From NCBI GenBank assembly GCA_905116865.2, contig CAJHNH020001591.1:248001-312000 (forward strand): 64,000 nt of DNA, read 5' to 3'. How positions within the stretch are numbered: position 1 is the stretch's first letter; every line of letters begins with the position of its first letter. Both the position numbers and the translations under genes were made by a program. This DNA is from Candidula unifasciata (lineage: Eukaryota; Mollusca; Gastropoda; Stylommatophora; Geomitridae). Under the pieces are notes generated by a model. It ran no database searches. It had not been told where the DNA came from and was given only the letters and a program-made list of their open reading frames with translations. This document shows, in pieces, positions 58,901-64,000 of the stretch.

Positions 58901-59790
58901 AACAGATTAAATATAGAGTTAAGTAAATCAGTATCATGAGCATTAAAAAACAAGCAATCAACAATTGTAAAAAATAGCATTAATTAATACAGTATTTTTA
59001 ACAACGTTGTATTTCCATTGCTAAACTTGGAAATTAACAGAATAAAATATTGAAAATGTGGGGACAGAACTGGTGCTCAACTACAAGAGGCAACAGATTT
59101 AAAAAGTTTAAAGTCACAGTTTCTAGTATAAATTTATTAGGAAACACTACATGATACTAATGGCTTTATGTATGGTCTTTGTGCACAAAGTGATAATCAC
59201 CATCTAGAGATAATGGTGCAGATCGGAGTAACCAGGAGATGTCACCACTACTCAAAAACTCAGCGTAAAGACAAGATGGAAATGTAATCAGACTATCTCT
59301 GGTACCATGGGAAATGGAACTTTGTGCTTGCTGCTGAATATAGGGACTGAGCACTTACTGGAATGTCCTGCATGCTGTCATGATGGTTTTTGACTGCTGA
59401 ACTTCATATGAGATGTAAAACTCATGTCATGAAAGTTTGTGACTTTTTGAGAACATTATAAGGTAGAGCGGCATGATCACACATGCCAGTCGGCAAGCGC
59501 CTGATGATGATGATGATAAATCGCAAGCCTCTTATCAGTGTCTGATGCTTGAAATTTCTAACTTAATAACTAAACATGGCCAGTGATCATTATTCTTTAC
59601 AATAGAAATTTGGAGGTTTAATAACTTTAATACCATTTTTCTCCAAGACATGTGTGTTGAGGTGAATGTATATGTGTACAACTGAAGAGTGTGGCCCTTG
59701 GGCAAAAGTAAAACCATGACTACCTCTACATGGATTGTCCTTTTTCATTCCAGGACCCCGATGCCTGGAAGATCTAGAGGATCCACCTAG
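52471..59790 (+). CDS. Paralog 4 of the tandem gene family (complete, about 260 aa)
   Basis: Coding exons are 52471-52977, 55007-55190, 58675-58729 and 59754-59790 (TAG 59788-59790). The ATG lies in cagcATGg with an in-frame upstream TAG in exon 1. Residues 1-149 are fifteen acidic repeats of about ten residues such as MESTSDEPVG. KSKKAKRRKKDK at the end of exon 2 looks like a nuclear localisation signal. The core has WVARWMVYIERSKILEKY, DGVWDEANGKITNADYREMK and a helix RERLDLKERVVDEMLT; the end is RSRGST. It is the largest copy because of the repeats. No AATAAA is found at the position used in paralogs 2 and 3. Confidence 0.77.
53040..53395 (-). mobile_element. Old LINE fragment in intron 2
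   Basis: Counterpart of 14985-15430 (tgatgctgtcattccatatt, catggtcttcc...), inherited through duplication. Confidence 0.45.
53500..53690. repeat. 25-27-bp tandem repeat in paralog 4 intron 2
   Basis: Five units of aaggactgatgagt(t)acct plus ctgtctc. It lies at the same intron site as the 26-bp satellite of paralog 3 and loose gttacctctgtctg copies in paralog 2 (15590-15760). Confidence 0.8.
54710..54840 (-). mobile_element. LINE D 3'-end fragment in intron 2
   Basis: cttacttagtcgctcctctt, then ggggtgtagaggtttgtcag and tgttccattccagtcctctg; nearly identical to 44700-44815. Confidence 0.65.
55007..55190 (+). CDS. Paralog 4 exon 3
   Basis: 184 nt, phase 0 to 1, acceptor tttctgcag, donor gtaagtatattg. 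Two codons longer than in paralogs 1 and 2, in the WDEANGKIT loop. Confidence 0.8.
55600..56235 (+). mobile_element. SINE family A split by nested insertions
   Basis: Left half 55600-55740 (ggagtgcatctgctttagag), right half 56118-56235 (ggaacaaaactgaagtc to gatggacacaaagaagaaga). Between them lie a family R LINE fragment (55745-55868 and 56090-56117, minus) and, inside that, a family D element (55869-56090, minus). Confidence 0.65.
55869..56090 (-). mobile_element. SINE-like repeat, family D
   Basis: tttctaccccaacaggacat, gataaacacccgatgacaca, ccctggctaaagccagggta. Same orientation as 49205. Confidence 0.7.
56500..57215. repeat. 49-bp minisatellite, first block (paralog 4 intron 3)
   Basis: About 14 units of tctagtggatatatgtatca plus gaattatactatcatacatagcatctgtc. 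The right part has variants with longer (TA)n runs. Confidence 0.93.
57196..58275. repeat. 49-bp minisatellite, second block, with a duplicated unique segment
   Basis: The unique segment 57191-57396 (gatgtatcattttgaaacgg ... cagaacagctaacagt) recurs at 58075-58263. It is intron 3 sequence (compare 17735-17860), so about 880 bp of array plus unique intron was duplicated in tandem. Confidence 0.85.
58297..58570 (+). mobile_element. tRNA-derived SINE, family B, well preserved
   Basis: Head gtccccgcggtggagcggct, body ctcccaggtcgacccagccc, then gctgaccacatcacccatct, gccgattgggctataaaaat and a ctttacttactttactta tail. About 100 nt upstream of exon 4 of paralog 4. Confidence 0.8.
58675..58729 (+). 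CDS. Paralog 4 exon 4
   Basis: 55 nt, phase 1 to 2, acceptor tatgtttcag, donor gtaagcatac. Encodes LRERLDLKERVVDEMLT. Confidence 0.78.
59190..59395 (+). mobile_element. Family R LINE 3' fragment, decayed
   Basis: gtcaccactactcaaaaact, ggtaccatgggaaatggaac, tgcttgctgctgaatatagg and tcctgcatgctgtcatg follow the family R tail in order. Confidence 0.5.
59470..59522 (+). mobile_element. LINE C extreme 3' end
   Basis: catgccagtcggcaagcgcc followed by (TGA)n matches the 3' end of LINE C (46009-46060). Confidence 0.55.
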
Positions 59791-60360
59791 AGATGTTTGT
59801 GAAGTAGGCCAGGCCTGGAAGACCTAGAGATGTTTGTGAAGTAGGCATGGCCTGGAAGACCTAGAGATATTTGTGAAGTAGGCATGGCCTGGAAGACCTA
59901 GAGATGTTTGTGAAGTAGGCATGACCTGGAAGACCTAGAGGATCCACCTAGAGATGTTTGTGAAGTAGGCATGGCCTGGAAGACCTAGAGATGTTTGTGA
60001 AGTAGGCATGGCCTGGAAGACCTAGAGATGTTTGTGAAGTAGGCATGGCCTGGAAGACCTAGAGGATCCGCCTAGAAATGTTTGTGAAGTAGGCATGGCC
60101 TGGAAGACCTAGAGATGTTTGTGAAGTAGGCATGGCCTGGAAGACCTAGAGATGTTTGTGAAGTAGGCATGGCCTGGAAGACCTAGAGGATCCGCCTAGA
60201 AATGTTTGTGAAGTAGGCATGGCCTGGAAGACCAAAGAACGAGAACAGCAGCTATTCATCTGTCCATTTAGTCAGTTTGGACTGATTCCAGAATCTACGA
60301 CTAAAGTAAAATGTGGAGTGATGCTCTCAAACATCAATTTTTTTTTACAAAAATTTTTTC
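59754..60360 (+). CDS. Paralog 4 exon 5: coding end and expanded 3' UTR
   Basis: Coding to TAG 59788-59790 (TPMPGRSRGST). About 11 units of a 37- or 50-bp repeat (atggcctggaagacctagag, atgtttgtgaagtaggc) fill 59760-60235. At the expected poly(A) site the sequence is acaaaaatttt instead of acaataaattt. Confidence 0.72.
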
Positions 60361-61067
60361 TTTTTTTAAATTTGCAGTGTTGTGAATTTTACACGTTTTT
60401 TTTTATCTGTGGACAGCGTTAATTTATCTAAAAGTGAGAGCCGCCAAAGTGTTGTAGCTAGATGCTACCCTTCCAGGGTCCTTTTACATCTCAAAGTAAA
60501 CAACCTTCTAGGTAATCAAATAACTGACAGCCACTGAACCTTCTCCTTTAACCAGCCTGGCTGGGATTTTCTGAGTTTGCTGTCTATCTGAGATTTGTCT
60601 TTATTACGTTACTATCATAATTAACTTTTTTTTTACTATATTGAAGTCTTCTATTATACTGAACAGAAAGCTTGTATTTTTTTGCTACTTGTGTAGACAT
60701 GAAACCCCACCTTTCAGAAGCGAATGATGTGAGCTGTTATTTTTGTCTTGTCGTGAACAATAGGTCATTCTTTTCTCTTATAATGAAAGCTAGGAGCCAC
60801 AAGGGCCCAAAAAAACGTAACAAGCAAAGAAACGGATCTGTCAGGAAACATAGACTCCGAATATTCATCCTTGCTGAAAAGGCATTTCCTAAAGGGATGT
60901 GGTGTAAGGGTTATAACTTACTTAGTCGCTCCTACTGCAATGCAGTTACCACCATCCAAATGCTTCTTTGTTTTTGTGCCTTGGCTTCCTCGACACTGCC
61001 AGTCATTTTACAGCTGTTCTGCTGACTGCCATGTTAATTTTCTGTGATTTTTCCTTTTTTTAAGGGC

Positions 61068-61152
61068 TGTCAGTACCGTTAACCTTATGTGAGTACCGTT
61101 AACCTTATGTGAGTACCGTTAACCTTATGTGAGTACCGTTAACCTTATGTGA
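61068..61152. repeat. 20-bp tandem repeat, four copies
   Basis: Unit gtaccgttaaccttatgtga, four near-identical copies downstream of paralog 4. Confidence 0.9.
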
Positions 61153-61199
61153 ATGACATTCATATTTTAACTTTGCTTTTTAATTATGTCCAGTTGTGT

Positions 61200-63480
61200 A
61201 ACTACTTTGCTTTTTCTTCTTTTTCTTTTATCTTTGTCTCATTAAAAAAAACACAGGTCCTTATCCAGCTCAGGTCGACTGTTTTCTTCTGAAACAGGTA
61301 GCTAGTTCTCTTTTGGGAGTTAATCTGTTTCCAGATAACTTCATTACGCTTTTTAGTTGTCCATTGCAACATCAGTTTGGTTCCACAAACTGAATATAAC
61401 ATCAACTGTAACTAGACAGCTCGAATGGGAGAACGTGTACACTTTTAACTATTCTCACCATTTGAGTTTTCGGGTCACAGTTTGTTACCTTTAGTTTTCT
61501 TTACATTATCTTGGCTGTAGCCAAGACAATAATTTACCCCTTGTTGTCAACACCCTGTTTGATAGCCACTGGCTCAAAGAGTCACAAATTGATTGGCTTC
61601 ACTGAGTGACTGATTGGGGGGAACTGGTCACTTAATGGATTCATTGATAAAAATTTGTGAACAAATTTGAAAGTTTTTGTGACATTTTGCTTAATCTTTT
61701 AGACTAGTTTATATATATATATATATATCCCTACCCCACACTGGACAGCAGATTGTGGTTGAGCGGGATTTTCCAGACTTTCTCCTCTTAGATCCTTCAG
61801 ACTGCAATCTTGCAGAGGATAAATTTAAAAAAAAAAATTTTCTTTATTGCAGACTTATTTTTCACTTTAAAAATTTAACTTAGGTAGCTTTTCACACTGG
61901 TGAGGCTCTGAAGACAGTGGGCTTATAGACCTTTTTGTATTTGATAAGTGATATTTCCAGTATGGGGCTGTCATATTCTTATAAAGCTTTTTCTTTCTTT
62001 ATATTATCTTGGCTGTTGCTATTTATGCTGAGGGAGAGTCTTTGTCTCTCTCTTGCTCTGTTTGCCTGTGTAGTTCTCTGTGTGTCATGTATAAATGTAA
62101 ATGTATTTTTTAACTATGTTTTTCATTAATATTTTAACGTTTGGGGTGCTCAGGCACTTGGCACTGCAGCCATAGTGTTGAGGTTGGCTAGCTTTTCTTC
62201 TGGGAGGTGAAAGGTGAAATTTAAGTAATCTGTCAATGATCTGTAGAGCACCCAGGCCAACCCCACCTCCTTGTGGTGCATGCCGGAGAACTGAAGCCAT
62301 AAGGCTTCAGGCCAACGGGGCTCTGGCTCACCTGGGTTGAGAGAGGCACCAACCAGGTCAGATTTTTCCTGCCTAGCTTTTTTTTAATGTTTGCCTATAG
62401 GCTGATTTTTTGCCTTTGAATTTTATACTATTTCCCAATAAGCTATAATGCTTTTGAACACACACATGCTTTGTGGAAAAATATGACAACTGCATCACTG
62501 TCACCACTCTTACCGTTTTCTTTTACTTTTTATTCTGATGTGTAAATATAAAATATATTAAGGATGTCACAGTTATCATCATCATCATCAGTAGCTAAAA
62601 TTGTCAGGATACCGACACCACCAGCGAAATTACAAATAGCTCTTCCTTTCCTCGCCCTCTGAACTTTACTGCCTCCCCCCTTTTTTTTTACTCGCTTCCA
62701 ACAGTTGGTGAAATGAAGGTACAGTCATTATTTTTACCATATTATTCTTTTTTTGCTGTTGTTAATGTGTATCAGAATCATTATTTCACACAATAAACGT
62801 TTATTTTAAAAAAAGCAGCACACTGGCTGTTGACAGGGGCTCTAGTATAACTTTCTTTCTTTCTACTGCTCTTAGCTGCAGAATCTCATTCAAGACTATT
62901 AGATTCTCCCATCTCTCCATCTGCTTTCTTCTGGCAGGCAGCTGTTCTGGCTACAATTTTCAGATCAGTCTTAACAATCCTCTCTTCAGTTTTCCCCTAC
63001 TTCCCACCTTTCTTCACAGTGAGCAACTTTCTCTATTGTATCTTTTTAGAATGTTTCTTATATAATTCACCTCAGATGAAAAACACAGATGAACAAAGCA
63101 GGTACCTCCACCAAGCATGCACAAAAACCTGCCAACAGTGGGTAGCATGTGTAATAATACTGTAATTGCCATTATCATCCTCGTTTTACCCTCATCATCG
63201 CCATCCTCATAATTTCACCATCATCATTTATGGTCATCACTATTATCTTTGTCACTCCTGTCCTTTTTTAGATAGTGCAAAAGAGAATTATGATTGAAAT
63301 AATGATGTGTCAAATAATTGTTATAAATTATTATTGATGCCACCAGTGATGGAATGCTTGGGGCTTGCCTTTCTCTTTAGTGTTGAGCGACGGCTAGATC
63401 TCCTTGTCACTTCATTCTCCTCAAATCCTGATGATTAACTTGTCTCTGACTGTTCACTCACTCTCATCTAACCCTTACAG
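61200..63480. other. Right flank without recognised gene
   Basis: AT-rich, with short (TA)n at 61711-61728, (CAT)n at 62577-62591 and 63175-63240. No fifth copy of the family exons is seen. Confidence 0.5.
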
Positions 63481-63489
63481 TAATCTTGA

Positions 63490-63640
63490 ATGTTTGCCAC
63501 GATCACTCTGCACTCAGAGGAAAGGCAAAACGCAACACACAATCAGACTGTAACGGTACCATCAGAATCATAACTCTGCGCTGATGGGTACAGGGTTCTT
63601 ATGAGAAAGTCCTGAGTGCGATGTTGTCCATTTTGCTTTC
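63490..63640 (+). mobile_element. Family R LINE 3' fragment, decayed
   Basis: ctctgcactcagaggaaagg, aacggtaccatcagaatcat, ctctgcgctgatgg and tcctgagtgcgatgttg follow the family R tail. Confidence 0.5.
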
Positions 63641-64000
63641 CCTGTTGTGTTTGAAGTGTCAGCCACATACCCTGGTCACTTCCATATTTATGAATATTTT
63701 TTTTTGGAGAGAACGAATGAATAGAGAGAAAGAGTAATGTAGAATGTATGTAGATAACTGGAATGTTTTCAGTATTTCACCTTCATATTTTTCCCCAACC
63801 TTTTACTTGAATTTGTAATAAGATTGAAGTGCTTTTATAATAGTGAAGCAGGGCGCAAGTGACAAAAGAGAAAAACGAGAGCTGGAAAGAGAGAGAGAGT
63901 GGGGGTGGAGCAATTGTGTCATTTGATGTACCAGTTTATGATGAAAATAAAAGTTTAAGGAAAAAGATATTTAGGATACTTGATGTCATTGACTATTTAT

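Overview
The window is eukaryotic: spliced genes with GT-AG introns, AATAAA-type polyadenylation signals, many decayed non-LTR retrotransposons and tRNA-derived SINEs, minisatellites and poly-C/G runs. The style of the retroelements (reverse transcriptases with a C-terminal RNase H and Cys-rich tail, (GAA)n-tailed repeats) suggests a mollusc, probably a gastropod. That taxonomic call is inference. There is no bacterial gene, rRNA, true tRNA gene or CRISPR array.

The main content is a tandem array of four paralogous small genes, all on the + strand, of a family I do not recognise ('paralogs 1-4'). The architecture is shared: a non-coding first exon; exon 2 with the start codon and an in-frame 30-bp (10-residue) Ser/Asp/Glu-rich repeat ending in a basic cluster; exon 3 with a charged, probably helical core; a tiny exon 4 of 52-55 nt; and exon 5 with the last 12 residues and the stop. 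Intron phases are 0, 1 and 2 in order. Paralog 1 (exons 3-5 only, 4134-6858) enters from the left, and its intron 2 carries a retrotransposon at 1-3275. Paralog 2 is 11.3-19.5 kb, paralog 3 is 25.9-35.9 kb and paralog 4 is 47.9-60.4 kb. All keep open reading frames and splice sites. Paralog 3 has a shortened exon 3 that still ends in the right phase. Predicted lengths are about 175, 187 and 260 residues for paralogs 2, 3 and 4, and at least 89 for paralog 1.

Introns, the first exon and parts of the 3' flanks can still be aligned between copies, so the array arose by segmental duplication with units of about 12-23 kb. The coding exons look more diverged than the introns around them. Each copy has expanded its own minisatellites at equivalent sites: a 21-bp array before exon 2 in paralog 2; 26-, 55- and 34-bp arrays in paralog 3; 42-, 49- and 37/50-bp arrays in paralog 4.

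Between and inside the genes lie LINE fragments on both strands. These include one reverse-transcriptase ORF (46366-47649, -) nested inside another LINE with an 11-bp target-site duplication, many 3'-terminal RNase H fragments, at least five SINE-like families, and a 514-bp hAT remnant (40795-41308) with terminal inverted repeats and an 8-bp target-site duplication. I recognise nothing beyond scattered remnants in 39.7-40.8, 42.9-44.7 and 61.2-63.5 kb.
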